Of a stretch of 64,000 nt of DNA, positions 1-12,068 are shown in pieces. The notes under the pieces were generated by a model, which saw nothing but the letters and a program-made list of their open reading frames with translations, was not told the DNA's origin and did not search any database. The translations under genes and the position numbers were made by a program. Every line of letters begins with the position of its first letter. The first letter of the stretch is position 1. Origin of the DNA: Rhizomys pruinosus (lineage: Eukaryota; Chordata; Mammalia; Rodentia; Spalacidae). The DNA lies in assembly GCA_009823505.1 (NCBI GenBank), contig VZQC01005922.1:343747-407746 (forward strand). The letters are read 5' to 3'.

Positions 1-229
1 GTCACTCTCCTCCCTCGTTTATAAAACTGGGAGGGCTCTGGATAATCTTACAAGTTCCGACTCTCCTAGGCACTTGATGCTTGTTTACTTCTTGATCTCA
101 TGAACCTCTCCCTTCTTCTCGGGGTAAATGTTGCAGTTCAGAGGGAATCTTATATAGCAAGCAGTAGAGAAGGTGGTGTCATCTCTGTTGTCAGACAATG
201 GTAAGAAACTTTCTCAAAATACCTCAAGT

Positions 230-450
230 GGGGCTGGAGAGATGACCTAGCAGTTAGGAGCGCCAACTGCTCTTGCAGAGGACCCAGGTTCAATTCCCAG
301 CACCCACATGGCGACTGAGAACCGTCTTTAAATCCAGTTCCAGGGGAATCCGACACCCTCTTCTGACCTCCGCCGGCATTGCATGACATGGGTGCACAAA
401 CCTACATGCAGACAGTACATTCATACACATAAAAAATAAATAGATTTTAA
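230..450 (+). repeat. B2-type SINE
   Basis: tRNA-derived rodent SINE in sense orientation. It starts with the B2 head (GGGGCTGGAGAGATG), has the pol III B-box-like stretch around 290 (GGTTCAATTCCCAGCACCC), the middle part ending near the CATGGGTGCACAAACC motif, and an A-rich tail with AATAAA. I could not find a clean target-site duplication, so it is probably not recent. Confidence 0.9.
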
Positions 451-896
451 AAATTCACATAATAAAGAGTAGATTTAAGGGTAGAATTTCAGTTTTCCAA
501 TTTCTAATCTTCTGTAGTACTAAGGATTGAACACAGGGCCTCCGGCACTTAGCACTTGGAAACAACCCCAAGTCCCAATCTTCCAGTTTATATTTCAGCA
601 TCTTTTCTCATGCTTAGGACAACAATGTAACTTAGGAGATGGCAGGATACAGCTACTGATAGCTTGGAATGCTTCCAGGGGTCAGGTCAGCATTTGCGCT
701 CTCTATTCTGTGGGCAGGACATCCAGGTCTTGGGTGCCTTGCTGGGAGCCGTGTGGGAAAACCACTGGTACTGAGTTCCATTAGGAACAGGCTGGACTAG
801 GAGGGTCCCCACAGAGGAAACTTCTAGATGCCTAAAATGGATTCAAGTAGAAGAATAAAAGGAGGTTAAAATACTAAGTAGACACACACTGTCTCT
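451..896. other. unassigned intergenic sequence
   Basis: No coding region, repeat family or structured RNA recognised. The short open frames here have no recognisable domain and no coding signature. Confidence 0.5.
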
Positions 897-992
897 AACT
901 GTAAATCCCAGAAGGACAGAGACTGAGTCTCCTTCACTCCATTCCCAACACCCACTACAGTGCCTTGCAGTCTTTGCTGAATGTGTGAATAA
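897..992 (+). repeat. L2 (LINE2) 3' end, ancient
   Basis: The order 'cagaaggacagagactgagtc' (split as 20 or fewer bases: AGAAGGACAGAGACTGAGTC), then CCCACTACAGTGCCTTGCA, then TTTGCTGAATGTGTGAATAA matches the 3' end of the mammalian L2 element (gain, product-list-like 'cagtgcctggca' and a 'tgctgaatgaatgaa' terminus). This is a pre-rodent relic, unlike the young L1s in the rest of the window. Confidence 0.7.
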
Positions 993-1219
993 GGTAGCAT
1001 CTACAGGACAGAAGTGCACATGTCACAGCACAGTGGTATCAAGCTGCTGAATGCCTTAGTCATGGCTCCAGGTCATGGGTGGGAGAGGAGTTGGGGGGAG
1101 GACAGCAGCCCTGGGTCAGGAAAAAGTCAATTGCTCTTACCAAAGCAGACAGCACCGGTAGCTGAGTCTGTGCATTCCACCAGTCCACAGGCAAAGGCCA
1201 ACTTTATCCAAGGGTCAAA

Positions 1220-1725
1220 AAGGGGAGTGGCCTGTACTCACATGGCTGTTACAGCCGATCTTAGCCCTCAACTTGATTGGATCAAGAAGTAACTAAGAGT
1301 CACACCTCTGCACAGGTCTGCGAAGGTGTCTCCTGACAAGACCTAGCCTAGAGTGGATAGCCCTTTCCAGCGACTGCCCAGATAGAAGGCGGTGCCAAAG
1401 AAAAGCTGCTGCTGTTTGCCTTCTGGCTTTGGGCCATTGCTAGTGATCACAGCCATTCTCCCCTGCCACCAGAACCCAGATGCTTTTGTTCTTCCAAGGT
1501 ACACTAAAGAACAATGGCTCTGTGTCAGTCTCGCAGGCCTTTAGCACTAGAACAGCACTGCTGGGCATCTAGCTTCATGGACCGAGGAGATACCAGCATC
1601 TCAGATTCTGCAGACTACATAGCATTTATGTAATCATCTGAGCCAATCCAGTAAACCTTGTTATAATGTATAGTCATTCTATTAGTTCTGTTCCCCTAGA
1701 GAACCCTGACTAATATACTAACAAG
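1220..1725 (+). repeat. old mammalian interspersed repeat (family not named)
   Basis: Starts near CTCAACTTGATTGGATCAAG and ends with CTAGAGAACCCTGACTAATA. I recognise these two ends as the termini of a widely dispersed mammalian repeat but cannot give the family name with certainty. The interior is diverged and non-coding. Confidence 0.45.
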
Positions 1726-2082
1726 AAGCAGGAGACTGGCAAATTGACTTTCCACAGGCATAGTACATGCAGTAAAATAGAATTGGGCATTAGAAAATGT
1801 GTGGCAGAGTTGATACAAGTACCCTTTCAGAAAAAGACATGTGTCACTACAAGGATACTTGGATTAGAAGCCCAAGGAAATCTGATGTGGCCAGAGAAGA
1901 AAATGTCGGGGACAGAGGGAAGAAGGGGCTGGAATAAGCTGTGTCAGCCTTTTGCTTTCCTGAGATTGTGCTGTCCTCTGCTGAGAAAGAGATCCCGTGG
2001 CCCAGTGGGAACCCAGCAGCCTACCCACTGGGGATTTTAGGACAGGACTCGTGGTCCTCTCTATCTCATCTTGCCTTCCTCA
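1726..2082. other. unassigned intergenic sequence
   Basis: No gene or repeat recognised. A 98-residue open frame at 1,744-2,040 has no domain-like features. Confidence 0.5.
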
Positions 2083-3066
2083 ATTTTTTTAGCTCTTTTT
2101 TTTTCTATTTTTTTAATTGATGCTTTGTGTATTTCATACATCATTTTCCAATTCAGTTCAGGCATATTTCCCTTTCCCTTCCCCCCCATCCCACCCCATC
2201 CTATCCCAGATCATGCATTCTGCCATAACTGTCCTGCATCTTTCCCTGTTTTTTTTTTTCATTTTTTAGCAATAAGTGATAATTTATGAGTACAAGCATC
2301 TCTCATGTAAAACCAATTTGCAGGCTGTTGTGCCCAAACCCCCACAGCCCCACCATCCAGCAGAGGGGGGCGGCTTGTATGTTCAATCAAGTTGATCAAA
2401 TGAGTGTCCAGACTACATTGCTGTAGTTTCACCATTCACCTCAATCACAGCCCTTACATTCTACCATGCCCCCTCTTCCACAGATTGTTCCCTAGGCTTA
2501 GAAAAGGGGCACAGGTGGATGAGAAGCAAAACAGTCTACTTTATATGGAGCTGTTGTCTTGGACTCTGGTCAATTCTGGCTGTTTCCTTTCATGGGCTGA
2601 TAGTTTGACCAGGAATAACCTTTTGATCCTACTAATGAAGCACAAGCAATTAGATATATAGGTATTTAAACAGCACTAATAGTTACTTTGGTATAGACAC
2701 ATATGTTTGGATGGTATGTTAATCCATGAATTACATTTTTTTTCCTGTTAAATATGACAGGGTCTTACCGTGGCTTATAACATCTCCTAACCTGTAGAGG
2801 ATGTAAGCTTGTGGCATCAGCTGTGGGTTATTCCTCCAAGGAGAGAGCCAATAGCCATTTAGATTTGGGATATACAGACATATGGCTGCCTCTGCTGCAC
2901 AGTATTTCCAGTCAGGTGAGGTGTAGCTGGTGCTGATGGTGGAGTCTTGCTTGACTCAAGGAGACCTGTATTTGCTTTATTGGTTTAGTGGCCTTTGGTA
3001 ACACTCTCTGGTATTCCAGAGGCCATCTGTACACTTGCATGTGTGGTCTCAATACATCTTTCCCAT
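2083..3066 (-). mobile_element. L1 3'UTR fragment, long-tail lineage
   Basis: The poly(T) at 2,083-2,118 is the A tail of an antisense L1. It is followed by the G-rich L1 3' terminal segment read as C-rich (2,160-2,215), an internal A-rich stretch (near 2,250) and about 800 bp of 3'UTR. The same sequence recurs at 32,343-33,165 (minus), 47,300-48,061 (plus) and 53,948-54,344 (plus). The element breaks off exactly at 3,066/3,067, the left edge of the segmental duplication. Confidence 0.75.
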
Positions 3067-3236
3067 GTGGCCTAGGTGCGTGATGCTGGGTTGTGGCACC
3101 CTTGTGCAGTGGCACAGGGTTGGGGGGCTTATGATTGGTCCTGGGAACTGATTTCATTTGTGTTATAAAATCAAGCTGTGGCAAGGAGTAAATTTTAATC
3201 CAGTACACATCATCACAGAATTCCTGGCCATTATTT

Positions 3237-3386
3237 ATTTATTTTTTTTTGGTCTTTTTGACGACATGGTCTTCCTTGTAGCCACCTGTCCTGGAACTCT
3301 TAAGCCAAGCTGTGTCAGTCTCAAAGAGATCTTCTGCCTCTGCCTCCCAAGTGCTAGGATTAAAGACATGCGCCACCACGCCCGGC
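3237..3386 (-). repeat. B1 SINE with target-site duplication
   Basis: Antisense 7SL-derived B1: poly(T), then the reverse complement of the B1 3' half and the typical 'cccaagtgctaggattaaag' head region near 3,347. It is flanked by a 15-bp direct repeat TCCTGGCCATTATTT at 3,222-3,236 and 3,387-3,401, the product of L1-type target-primed insertion. The equivalent element in copy 2 is at 19,129-19,275, so insertion came before duplication. Confidence 0.95.
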
Positions 3387-3401
3387 TCCTGGCCATTATT
3401 T

Positions 3402-4029
3402 TTATTAATTATTGTGCCACATATGGGCTAAGGTAGGCCTGAATTTCATTCGGGTGGCCAGTGGTTTGGAAAGAGATTCCTTTGTGGATCACCAATCTGG
3501 GTAGCTGGTGTTATGTGGGCAAGGCTAAGATAAGCCAGCAGCCAGCAGCCTGAAATTCCTGTCCAGTCATCTGGCCAGTGGGAAGTCATGGCCAAGAGTG
3601 GAACACGTGTCTCGTGAGTCCAGGCTAAGAGCCTAAGTTGGAGTTACCCCTTAGGTTGGGCTATGGGAAGTAGTCAGCTGGCCTCTGCACCAAGAGGCCA
3701 GCTCCCCACAGTGTCCCGCAAGGGGAGCTGTGCTGCCATCCCCCTTAGCAGGGCCGCGTGGTCCTGTTCAGAATAAAAAGAAAGCTTCCTGCAGTGGGAG
3801 ACACATGGTGGGGGGAGGCTAAAACACTCACATTTTCCAGCAAGCACAGGACAAGACAGTGAAAGATTGGAAATGGGGCATGGTTATCTATTCCAAAGAC
3901 CACCTCCAGAGCAATGTTTCCACCAGTATGGCCATATGGTTCCATGAACTTACCCCAAACAAATACCACCAAATAGAGACCAAGTATCAAATATTCCAGT
4001 CTAAGGCAGACATTTTCATTCAAATCGCC
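3402..4029. other. duplicated low-copy sequence, no gene recognised
   Basis: Present in both duplication copies (second copy 19,291-19,925). Open frames up to 98 residues on the minus strand (3,745-4,041) are disrupted by small indels in the other copy and show no recognisable domain. Confidence 0.5.
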
Positions 4030-4290
4030 ACAGTGGTGCATGATTCAAATGGCAGCACTGGGGATGTGGAGACAGGTGGATCTCTGGGACTCACTAGCAG
4101 CTAGCCAGCCTACTTGGCAAGTTTATGCCATAAAGTCTATGTCCCGGAAGTCAAAGTAAATTTCACCAGAGACATGAGAGCTGAGGTCATCCCTCTGGAT
4201 TCTACAAATGAATGCACACATGTGTATGTTTATCTATACACACACAAGTGCACATACCATACCACATATACATACACATTTAAAAAAAGG
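4030..4290 (+). repeat. B4/RSINE1-type SINE
   Basis: The stretch GGGGATGTGGAGACAGGTGG then GATCTCTGGGACTCACTAGC matches the head of the chimeric ID-B1 (B4) SINE group, followed by a diverged body and a CA/TG-rich tail at 4,205-4,285 (cacacatgtgtatg...). Nearly identical copy at 19,926-20,186. Confidence 0.65.
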
Positions 4291-5471
4291 CTGAGAAACC
4301 AGAGGTGTCCTTAGGCAACCACCAGAGTTAGAAATGGTACTGGTAACATGAGCCTGCTGGAAATCACCATTTGCCATGGCCTGGTGTGCTCCAGTATGAT
4401 CTTCCTGGATGTGGCAGACTGCAGAAAGGACCAGTCTCCAGATGCTGAGCAAGATATGATTCCTAAACAGATGTAAGTGAGCATTGCATGACCCCAGTGA
4501 CCATTTACCTGCTGCCTGCTCTGTGTTTAATACTTGCTTACAAAACAGTGGCCTAAGATGCCCCAGCTGCATCACAAACCCTCTGCATGCACAGCCCAGA
4601 CCTGGGCCTGTTACATTTCTACAGTGGCTCTTGGGGACCAGGAAATCGATTGGTGTTCTGGATACTGCTTTCATAAGAAATATAATCTTTCATCTCTCAA
4701 CTGGGAGTCTGTTTCTGTCAAATTAACTTCGTAGCATACAAGTAGGACCTAATTTCAGGCCTCACTGGTCTTGACAGTGACCTCTCAATTTTATACTAAT
4801 TATGTCTTTTGAAAGTACCCAGATGTTTTATCACTCAGGTAAACTGGAGAGAGGAATGTGAGGATGTTTCACAAATCATGTTGAGACTGCTCTCTGTAGA
4901 ATAGGATGCAAGTAAGAGGAAGTCTCTGATCACCAAGGGAACACCAAGATGCCACTCAGCAAAACCCAAGCCATGGGACTGATCTGCTGGAGGAAGGAAA
5001 GGGCCACAGCAGCCTGGAGCTTTGGGAAGGGTAATTAATGATCAACAAGGCTAATGAATCATGAGATACAAAGACCAAAACAGATCCATTATGGGGAACT
5101 CAAAAGTCAGCTGTGTCACCAAAAAGCCCACCCTGTGTGGGTGATGACTCAGGAAAGCTGTACCGCTGGAGCTGTCTGAATGACTGACAGGCAGCACAGC
5201 CAATCCCAGATCTTCTCTCCCCAATAGAGTGAGTTCTTATATGACGGGGAATGGCTCTGTGAATCTTTTAAGTTTCAGAGAGCTTTCTGAAAGTTTATGA
5301 GCTTTTTTTGCTTTATTTTTTTTTTTTTTTTAGTTTGTTTGCTTGCTGGGCTTAATGAACCTCCCCCTGGAAGTGTTCTGGTCAAAAGAAGTAGCTGCAC
5401 ACCACAGTACTGTACAGAAGAAAGACACAATATCAAACTATTCAGGTATGGTTAAAAGAAATATCCAATCT
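4291..5471. other. duplicated low-copy sequence, no gene recognised
   Basis: About 1.2 kb shared with 20,187-21,370 at near identity apart from the poly(T) tract at 5,308-5,331. No exon-like frame stands out. The 80- and 66-residue frames at 4,484-4,734 are identical in copy 2 only because the DNA is identical. Confidence 0.5.
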
Positions 5472-5700
5472 GGGATCTCCCAAGACCACCTGAAGCACAG
5501 TAGAAGCTGGGAGCTTCAGCTAGGTGAGTTTTTGATTGCATTTCATTGTCTTTGTTGATCTTTGGCCCAATTGGCTGGTGCAGCTTTGGGGGCGGAGTTA
5601 TGCTCCAGCTGGTATAAAAGGTGGTTTGCTGTGAGTCTTGAGATGGGGATCTCCCAAGACCACAGTGAAGCACAGGTACCAGGGCACGAGCTAAGAGCAC
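5472..5700 (+). promoter_or_regulatory. L1 5'UTR promoter monomers with TATA-like box
   Basis: The motif GGGATCTCCCAAGACCAC occurs at 5,472 and again at 5,646, a spacing of about 174 bp, as expected for tandem promoter monomers of rodent L1s. Between them lies GGTATAAAAGGTGG (TATA-like at 5,613-5,619). The same arrangement is seen at 21,371 and 21,549 in copy 2. That monomers drive L1 transcription is family knowledge; the TATA role is inference. Confidence 0.6.
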
Positions 5701-6001
5701 CCCACCCTCACTATCCCTGCCAATGATTGCAAAGGAGTGTCAAGTGGATTCTTTGGAGAAACCTTCAGAACAGAAAGGGAAGAGGGAATTGGACTTCCAA
5801 TAGAAAGCCTAGAACTTAGAGAAGTCAAACAACTCCATAAGCAAGGAGTTAAAGGAGAAAAACAATCAATCCAACAAAGAAGAAGGCAACCTGAAGGAGG
5901 CAAGCAAAGCAAGCCTTCAACACAGGAAGAGGCATTTGGGATTCACATTGGAATACAAGCAAGGAGAAGCCCATATCCAGGAACATGAAGAAAGAGACAA
6001 C

Positions 6002-7089
6002 ATGGGAAGGGTGCAGGATAATCCCACACCAAGCTCTACCAACCTGTGGAAGATTCCTACAGTGGGATCCCCCGGGAATGGCCCAGGACAAGATATTAGA
6101 AGTATAATTGTGAACGTACTTAAAGTACAAGATTGTAAAGAGCAAATAAAAGATTAAGAAAAGAAATGAAAGAACTCAAGAAGGAGCTAAGAGAGAGAGA
6201 CAAACTCCGGAAGGAAGTGGAGACACTGAAAAGATCCCATGCTGAAAAAGATAAGGAAACCAACCAGTGAAGCAAAGAGCTACAGGAAGAGATTGAGAAG
6301 CTCCAAAAAAGAGTTAGACAATACTAAAGAAATCAGAAGAGAAATGAAAGAAGGAAATCAAACACTCATCCTCAAGAGGAAAGGAATGGAAAAAGCCTCA
6401 GAAGCAGAATGGGAGGAAGCAGAACAAAGAATATCAGACCGGAAGATAACACAGACAACTAAAAACCTCAAGTAAAGATTATGAAAATTTTAATTTAAAA
6501 ATACACGAAAGTGGAAAAATCAGGAAATATGGGACCTATGAAAAGATCAAACCTCCACGTCATAGGAATAGAGGAAGGATAAAGAATCCCAAGAGAATGG
6601 TATTGATCAGATCTTCAACAGAATAATAGATGAAATTTCCCAAACTAAAAAAAAAAGTCAAGCAATATCAAATACAAACAAGCACATAGAACTCCAAACA
6701 GACAAGATCAGAAAGAAACTCCATGCAACTCATAGTTAAAATGCTAGACACCCAAACAAAGACAAAATCCTTAAAGCTAACAAGAGAAAAGCAACAAATG
6801 ACCTATAAGGGGAAACATAACAGATACACTGACATTCTCAGGCAAACTATGAAAGCAAGAAAAGGTGGAGCAAAGCATTCCCAGTTGTGAAAGGACAATG
6901 AGATTGCCAACCCAGGTTACTACAACCCAGCAAAACTGTCAATTATAGTTGAAGGAGAGAGAAAACCTCCATGACATAAACAAAGAAAGAAGCATGTAAA
7001 AACCAACCCTTCAGAAAATACTTGAAGCAATTCAAATGGACATAGAGAAAGGAGCAATCATCCCAGGCACCTAGAAAAAGAAATCATAA
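6002..7089 (+). pseudogene. L1 ORF1 remnant (RNA-binding protein), copy 1
   Basis: ORF1p is the nucleic-acid chaperone of the L1 ribonucleoprotein: N-terminal region, coiled coil for trimerisation, RRM and C-terminal domain. The coiled-coil part (6,120-6,470) can be read across several frames, and the C-terminal domain lies at about 6,730-7,080. The frame is broken by many indels and by an in-frame TGA at 6,268-6,270, also seen in copy 2 and in the independent L1 fragment at 16,455-17,146. Confidence 0.85.
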
Positions 7090-7133
7090 AAGCATATCTG
7101 CAGAAGGAGAAACCTAAACCAAAACTACTGCAA

Positions 7134-9880
7134 ATGGATAATAAGGCAAAAGAGCAACAAAACCTATCAGTCCATAACTTTAAATATTAATGGACAAATT
7201 CCCCAATCAAAGACATAGATGGAAATTGGATTAGGAAACAGAATCCATCGATATGCTGTCTACAAGAACACATCTTACCTCAAGGACAGGCACACACTTA
7301 AAGTGAAAGGATGGAAAAAAATATCCAAGCAAATGGTAACCAAAAAGAAAGCAGGTGCTGCTATTTTATATCATAAAAAAATAGACTTCAAAAGAAAAGA
7401 AATCAGAAGAGACAAAGAAGACCATTACATTTTTATCAAAGAAACCAAGAAGATTTCACACTTATGAATTATATATGCACCCAAAACCGTGCACCAACTT
7501 TATAAAGACAATCTCCAAGACCACAAGTCACCACTAACCCTAAGTACACTCAGGTAGGGGACGATCAATACCCCACTGAACCCTTTGGAACAGGTCAACA
7601 GACAAACGAATAAACAGAGAGACATCTTGAACTGAACGATATGATACACCAAATGTACCTCACAGACATTCGACCAAAATATTCCACCCTAATACCAATA
7701 ATACACTTTTACTCAGCACCCATGAGTTTTCTCAAATTGACCACATACGGGGACACAGAAAAACAAACACAAAAAAATGTGAAATAATTTCAGGCATTCT
7801 ATCAGATCACAGTGCAAAAAATTATCATACACCAGATAAGCCTACTATCTACAAGAACAATGGAGACTAAACAACACAATCTTGAATAATGAAAGGATGA
7901 GGAAGAGATAAAGAAAGAAATAAAATGCTTTCTGGAAACTGGAATGACAATGATAATACAACACAACGAAACCTATGGGATACCTTAAAAGCAGTCTTAA
8001 GAGGGAATTTATAGCCCTGGTTGCCTACAAGTAGAAAAACAAAAGAGCACAAGTGAACGATCTAACACTGCAGCTAAAAGCATTTTGAGAGTGCAACAAC
8101 AAGATGAACCCTAAATGCAACAGAGGAAGAAATAACAAAAATCAACCAGCGAAATCAATGAAATAGAAACAAAGAAATATACAAAAAGTCAATGAATCCA
8201 AAATTTGGTTCTTTGAAAGAATAAACAAGAAGACAGCCATCTAGCCCAGTTAACCAAAGAAAGAAGGAACAACTCCAAATCAATACAATCTGTGATGAAA
8301 AAGGGAAATATCACAGCAGACAAGAAAAGAATCCAGAAAATCATACGGGAATACTCAAAACCTATACTCTACCAAGTTGGAAAAACCTAAAAGAAAGGAT
8401 GAAAATATTGAAATCCTGGGAATCAACAAAAGCTCAACCAAGAAGAAGCTCACAGCTTAAACAGACCCCATAATAATGAAGAAATGAAGAGAATAGAAGA
8501 GCGTCCCAACTAAAAAAGCCCAGGCCCAGACGGTTTCATCACGCAGAAATTCGTAAAAAACATTTGGCAAAAAACTACAACCATTATTCGAAATGGTTAG
8601 AAGGATACAAACAGAGAGGATTCTCCAAATTCCTTCTAGGAAGCCAGCATCACTGTATTACCAAAACCAGGCAAAGATACAACCAAAAGGAGAACATAGA
8701 CCCATCTCCCAATGACGACAGATGCAAAACTTCTAAACGGGATACTGGGCACAACAAAAGCAGACCTGTGACGAAGTGACCAAATGAAGATCCAAACTTG
8801 AGCACATACAATTTCAGCACATTATATTTGACAAGGGGGCCAAGGAGACACAATGGAGAAAAGGACAGCAGGTCTTCAGCAAGTGTGTGTTCACCACTTG
8901 TAGAAGAATGGAAAATTAAACCCCTACCTCTCGCCCTGTACAAAAGTGAACTCCGAGATGGATCAAAGACCTCAACGTGAAACCCCAAACTCGAAGGTAT
9001 AGAAGAAAATTGGCAGCAGACTACAAGACAATAGGCATAGAAAAGACTTCCTAAATCAGACAGCAGCTGCAAAGAATTAAGGTTGACAATTGACAAATGG
9101 GACTCATCAAACTCAAAAGCTTCTTGAATCAAAAGAAACAATCAAGGAAGTGAAGAGAAACCCACAGAGTGGGAAAACCCTCACTGCAGATACATCTGAC
9201 AAAGCATTGATTTCCAGAATATTATAAACTGCTCAAAAAAACAAAGAAGAAAGAAAAACAAATGACCCATCAATAGATGGAGCAAAAGACTGAACAGAGA
9301 CTTCAGAAGTGAGGAATTAGAGATGGCTGAGAAAACATTAAGAAGTGTTCAACATCACTATCATTAGGGAAATACAAATCAAAACCACTTTAAGATATCA
9401 TCTTACTCCAATAAGACTGGCTAGGAAAAGAAAACAGATGATACCAAGCTGGAGAGGTTGTGGGGAAAGGGGAACACTCATCCACTGCTGGTGGGAATGT
9501 AAACTTTACAGCCACTATGGAAAAGTGTGGAGAACCCTTGGAAGACTTGGAATGAACTTGCCACCGACCCAGCCATACCACTCCTGGGCATGTACCCTCA
9601 ACTACACTCCACCACTAGAAGATACATGCACGGCTATGTTTATTCACCTCTTCACAATAGCAAGGAGCTGGAACCAACCCAATGCCCCTCAACTGATGAT
9701 GGATAGAGAAAATGTGGTACATCTGCACAATGGAGTTCTATGCAGCAGTAAAGAAAGACGACATCATGAGCTTTGCAGGAAAATGGCTGGAGCTAGAGGA
9801 CCTCATGCTGAGTGAAGTAATACAGTCCCAGAAAAACAAACGATGAATGGTATCCCTCATCGTGGATGCTAGCGCCAATT
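7134..9880 (+). pseudogene. L1 ORF2 remnant (endonuclease/RT), copy 1
   Basis: Starts about 45 bp after the ORF1 remnant with ATGGATAATAAGGC. Endonuclease pieces are recognisable at 7,180-7,480, the linker and N-terminal RT region to about 8,750, then a jump to the post-RT region ([12 protein letters not shown]-like at 8,790-8,820) and the C-terminal zinc-knuckle region (9,440-9,510, WRGCGERGTLIHCWWEC). The segment with the catalytic FADD motif is absent, so the protein could not reverse-transcribe even if the frame were intact. Many frameshifts. Confidence 0.9.
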
Positions 9881-10245
9881 ACTAGTTGTAAGTATTTTCT
9901 TGTAGGCCCCCCTGAGCTTTTGTCCAAAGCAGTTGGGCATATGCATATTGGAAACAACAACAACAACAAAACAGAAAGGACTGCATCAAAGAACTGACTG
10001 AAACAGTGAACTTCTGCTCAAAACAGTCAACTTCCTCATGGAGAATTTAGAAAGACTGAGAAAGAGATGAAAAGCATGTTTCTTGTCAGCCTTCTTCAAA
10101 AAAAAAAAAAAAAAAAAAAAGCATGTTTCGCAGAATGCAAGAGCTCTGGAGTGGTGGGGGTGGGGGGATAGGTGGGGGGACACAGGGCTAGATTTGATTA
10201 GTAACATAAGCTTGTACAAAAATTAAAAAAAAATAATAATAAAAA

Positions 10246-10985
10246 TCCAACTTTTTTTAATTTTTAGCATGCAAAATAACAGACTTCTTTATGGCATTTT
10301 CATGCTTATCAATGAGAATGTTATAATGAGCCCCATTGAGCCTCCAAAGCAGAGTCATGACTTACATACAAATCGCCGGACCTCAAGGCCAGGTCCTCGG
10401 AGCATCATGCCAACCCTCGGGTTGTACTCACCATGTTCCCTCCAGTGCACATCCGGAGACACGAGTCCGTTACTTAGAGATGAGAAGCAATTCTTTGCAC
10501 TTTACTGCATCATTTGCTATATTTTAAAATTCAGAGTTTTATTTGAATGGAAACGTTGGGTTATTTTCAGAATTTGTATCAGCATTTCAGGAGGGAGCCA
10601 ATAGGTGACAGATATTCCCACAATACCCCAAGAGCATTAGCCTTGCTCCTACTTCCCACTCTACCCTCTAACCTACTGGTGTGGTTGCCTAGAACTTCCA
10701 TATAGAGAAACACTCTTTTAAGGATTTTAGAGAAGTAACTGTATGACTTCTGCCCTACCTTGCTCCAGGACACATGAGAAGCTTCAGAGATTCCCTTGAG
10801 GAATCTGGGATTGTCTTATTTCAGGGATGCTATGTCCTGGCTGGATTAGTGCACAGCTACTGATACTTAGAGGCCCCATTATGTCCTTAGAAGAAATTTC
10901 CCAAGTAGACCTTGGTGAGGATGTGGCAAGCCATCTCTGAACTGAAGAAGAAGGCCAAGCAGGAGCCTCCTGAAGTGTGTGGAAG
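10246..10985. other. duplicated low-copy sequence, no gene recognised
   Basis: Shared with 26,212-26,942. The part 10,579-10,870 is identical to copy 2, while 10,370-10,575 differs by dense small indels although I recognise no repeat there. No coding evidence. Confidence 0.5.
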
Positions 10986-10989
10986 CATA

Positions 10990-11430
10990 GGGATTGTGGG
11001 TGGTTTGAATGAGAATGTCTCCCAAAGGCTTCTAGTATTCAGACATTTTTGTCCCCCAGTTGATGGTGCTGTTTTGGAAGATCTCAGAAGGTGTAGCCTT
11101 GGTGGAGGAAGTGTGTCACTGGGGGTGGGCCATCAGAGTTCATTCTCTCTTCTCTCTTCTCTCCCCCCCCCCTTTCCTTTCTCTCTCTCTCTCTCTCCGT
11201 CTTCTATCTCCTCCCTCTCTCTCTCTCCCTCTCTCTCGCTCTCTCTCCTTCATGTATTCACTGAATGTGAACCTCACTTTCTGCTCCAGCTCCTGCCACC
11301 ATGCCGCCCCACCACAATGGACTTTATGCGGCTGGAAAACCCTCAAGGGTAAACTCAAATAACTCTTCCTTTTATAAGTTCCCTGTTCATGGTGGTTTTA
11401 TCAAAGCAACAGAAAGTGAACTATAAAGAG
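10990..11430 (+). repeat. medium-reiterated rodent repeat (type D) with CT array
   Basis: Begins GGTTTGAATGAGAATGTCTC, contains GGAGGAAGTGTGTCACTGGG and the terminal part with TATAAGTTCCCTG, CATGGTGG and 'agcaacagaaag'. Related copies lie at 26,945-27,356, 17,775-18,070 and 51,418-52,238. I do not give the database name because I cannot verify it. A pyrimidine-rich array (11,149-11,262) is embedded in it. Confidence 0.6.
11149..11262. repeat. imperfect (CT)n / polypyrimidine array
   Basis: CT repeats broken by a C10 run, CCGTCTTCTATCTCC and several TCC units. The matching position in copy 2 (27,123-27,173) is a pure (CT)n of about 25 units, so the array has changed after the duplication or has been misassembled in one copy. 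Confidence 0.9.
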
Positions 11431-12068
11431 GTACTAGGAGCTTTGTTTACTCCCTAAGAGTTTTTTTTGGAGATGGCTTTACTTCCTGAGCTTAAGGAAC
11501 CTCCTTAAGCTGTTGGAGTCAGGTCTGGGAGAACATGGGTATCTTCCTGGCAACACCCAGGTATAATGAATGAGCTTGGTTCTAAATGGTCTGGGTACCA
11601 CATCCACTGCTCCCTTCGCCAAGGGACTTCATCCTCAGGTGAGAAGACCCCTGCATGGGTTCTTCTAGGCACAGCAAACACAGAAGAATGTTACAAAGTG
11701 CCATCCCAGTGTCCTGTGGAAGAATAAGGACACATGCTCTGACCAAGGGTTTGACCAGAAAGACCTTTCAGGAAAAAAAACAGTCAGGCCTCAAATCCTT
11801 CATCTCTTTTGAATGCCTATCCCCTCCCTATCCTTGAAGGAGCAAAAGGGGCAAGAGTCAGGTGGAGCAGTTTAAGTGGGTGGCTGCCCCACCCTCTGTT
11901 CCACCCAGCTCCTACCCTCCAGTCATGCTCACCACTGTCTGTGGAATCCCAAATACAATTTAAATTAGAGCAAATGTTTTCAGTAGGTGACAGATTGTGA
12001 GAAGCCATGTTGGTGAGGGAGACATGGGTGCCAGAGGGTGTTAGGAGAGAAGGAAGGTCCTTTTGGTA
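11431..12068. other. duplicated low-copy sequence, no gene recognised
   Basis: Almost identical to 27,357-27,993. Open frames of 60-63 residues on both strands are unchanged between the copies, which reflects the recent duplication rather than selection. Confidence 0.5.

Larger units (their letters stand above)
5472..10245 (+). mobile_element. LINE-1 in duplication copy 1
   Basis: Sense L1, about 4.8 kb: a two-monomer 5'UTR (5,472-6,001), ORF1 remnant (about 6,002-7,089), ORF2 remnant (about 7,134-9,880), and a short 3'UTR with an internal A21 tract (10,099-10,120), the G-rich tract typical of L1 3' ends (10,145-10,180) and a terminal A-rich tail with AATAAAAA (10,237-10,245). Flanks suggest an imperfect target duplication (AAATATCCAA on the left, AAAAATCCAA on the right). 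It shares with copy 2 an internal deletion of the reverse-transcriptase core. Compared with copy 2 it has many additional 1-2-base indels, so both frames are shattered. Confidence 0.95.

Noticed and set aside
230..450. tRNA gene suggested by box A/B-like motifs
   Set aside because: The motifs belong to the tRNA-derived head of B2; no cloverleaf or anticodon arm. The same applies to all other B2 copies.
10336..10604. Overlapping 63- and 111-residue frames that might be an exon
   Set aside because: The matching region of copy 2 has many indels that destroy them; no splice context.
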